In this document: positions 63,801 through 64,000 of the stretch, in pieces
Layout: each line of letters begins with the position of its first letter
Position numbering within the stretch: the stretch's first letter is position 1
NCBI RefSeq assembly: GCF_051020975.1
Contig: NW_027478161.1
Location: 25,580,001-25,644,000, forward strand
Source: Osmia lignaria lignaria
Lineage: Eukaryota; Arthropoda; Insecta; Hymenoptera; Megachilidae
Direction of reading: 5' to 3'
Length of the DNA: 64,000 bases
Translations under genes and position numbers: made by a program
The notes under the pieces: generated by a model
The model's input: only the letters and a program-made list of their open reading frames with translations
What the model was told of the DNA's origin: nothing
The model's database searches: none

Positions 63801-64000
63801 GTTCCGAAGCCGCACCAACATAATAGAGATACAGAAACACCGTGGCCCCTTTCTTTGAGATAACTCTGCACTATTGCGAGCTGCAAATGCCACTTCCAGC
63901 TTAGCTGTGCAGAAGAAGAACAACAAGAAGAAGAAATATCTCGAAATATGTCCGTCAGGCCACTTCCCTTGAGATAAATCTGCAAATATCTCGGAAACGA
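63801..64000. repeat. Partial last unit
   Basis: This holds unit positions 1-200 of the monomer, cut by the end of the window just after TATCTCGGAAACGA. The array clearly continues beyond it. Confidence 0.95.

Larger units (their letters stand above)
1..64000. repeat. Satellite DNA array, 322-bp monomer, about 202 tandem units
   Basis: The same roughly 322-bp sequence follows itself head to tail across the entire window, always in one orientation and with no spacer. Unit starts (GTTCCG) are 1, 323, 645, 966, 1288 and 1609, then every 322 bp to 16743. They resume at 16913 to 18523, 18974 to 20906, 21357 to 27797, 28248 to 31146 and 31597 to 37071, then 37394, 37716 and 38039 to 48021, then 48344 to 57038. 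The last stretch is 57361, 57683, 58002, 58325 and so on to 63801. Copies differ mainly by substitutions. I see no transposon, gene or RNA inside. Both ends run off the window, so the true array is longer. The placement in heterochromatin is inferred from general knowledge of satellites. Confidence 0.98.
57038..64000. repeat. Array domain 13: private subfamily with slippage alleles
   Basis: A subtype with GTTCCCGAG, CGCAAAAACAT (CGCAAAGACAT once), TTTGCGATAATTCTGC, CTTCGAGC and CAACAACAAG occurs at units starting 57,038, 58,002, 60,580, 61,225, 62,192 (with a GAACAAG variant) and 63,478, and nowhere else here. Each of these is followed by CCTTTTTTTATAG, one base longer than CCTTTTTTGTAG. About 57.6-58.8 kb matches 61.83-63.0 kb at offset 4,187-4,190, and 57.88-58.35 kb matches 63.36-63.83 kb at offset 5,476. 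Confidence 0.82.

Noticed and set aside
1..64000. CRISPR array
   Set aside because: Units are 322 bp, contiguous, without short direct repeats separated by unique spacers and without cas genes.
1..64000. Multicopy gene cluster such as 5S rDNA, histone or tRNA repeats, or telomeric repeat
   Set aside because: No tRNA, 5S or histone sequence was recognised in any frame or strand, and no short telomere-type motif is repeated.

Overview
The whole 64 kb is one uninterrupted satellite-DNA array. It is built from a head-to-tail monomer of 322 bp, all copies in the same orientation, with no unique sequence, no recognisable transposable element, no RNA gene and no credible protein gene. Taking each unit to begin at GTTCCGAAGC (position 1), I count 201 complete units ending at 63,800 plus a 200-bp partial unit at 63,801-64,000. 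Bookkeeping of unit phase closes exactly: 196 full units, four 129-bp remnants, one 170-bp remnant, ten +1 changes, two -1 changes and two -3 changes sum to 63,800. About 182 units are therefore exactly 322 bp long, although compensating indels inside a unit would be missed.

Organism: arrays of this size and regularity are typical of eukaryotic heterochromatin (pericentromeric, centromeric or subtelomeric). The monomer is about 39% GC (hand count on a consensus-like copy). It carries 11 CpG against about 12 expected, so there is no CpG depletion, which fits an invertebrate such as an insect better than a vertebrate or a plant. I do not recognise the satellite family and do not name a species.

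Layout: the array is a mosaic of locally homogenised patches rather than one uniform higher-order repeat. 1-2.9 kb has mixed monomers with dimer duplications. 2.9-8.7 kb has 966-bp trimers inside a block duplicated at a 3,542-bp offset (11 units). 10.3-14.8 kb is a mosaic with 1,288-, 2,898- and 3,864-bp offsets. 14.8-16.7 kb has single-unit and trimer copies. 16.74-16.91 kb is a private 170-bp remnant. 16.9-27.6 kb has trimer, 7-mer and 2,898-bp 9-mer repeats. 27.6-34.4 kb is a near-identical 3,349-bp tandem duplication carrying its own nested trimer. 34.4-38.2 kb has dimers. 38.2-45.3 kb is a 3,864-bp (12-unit) duplication. 45-51.5 kb is a 3,543/3,865-bp duplication that differs by one lost unit. 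51.5-57 kb has trimers. 57-64 kb holds a private subfamily with slippage alleles and a 4,190-bp duplication.

Inside the monomer, the hexamer GAGATA occurs four or five times and its complement TATCTC twice. One GAGATA/TATCTC pair forms a short inverted repeat. CTCGAGATA, which overlaps one of these motifs, lies exactly at the breakpoint of the 129-bp truncated unit. The sequence therefore shows both how a deleted unit arose and how it was then copied to four places. I see no genes working together here. The biology of this window is satellite turnover by unequal exchange, conversion and slippage, plus any structural (chromatin) role of the repeat.
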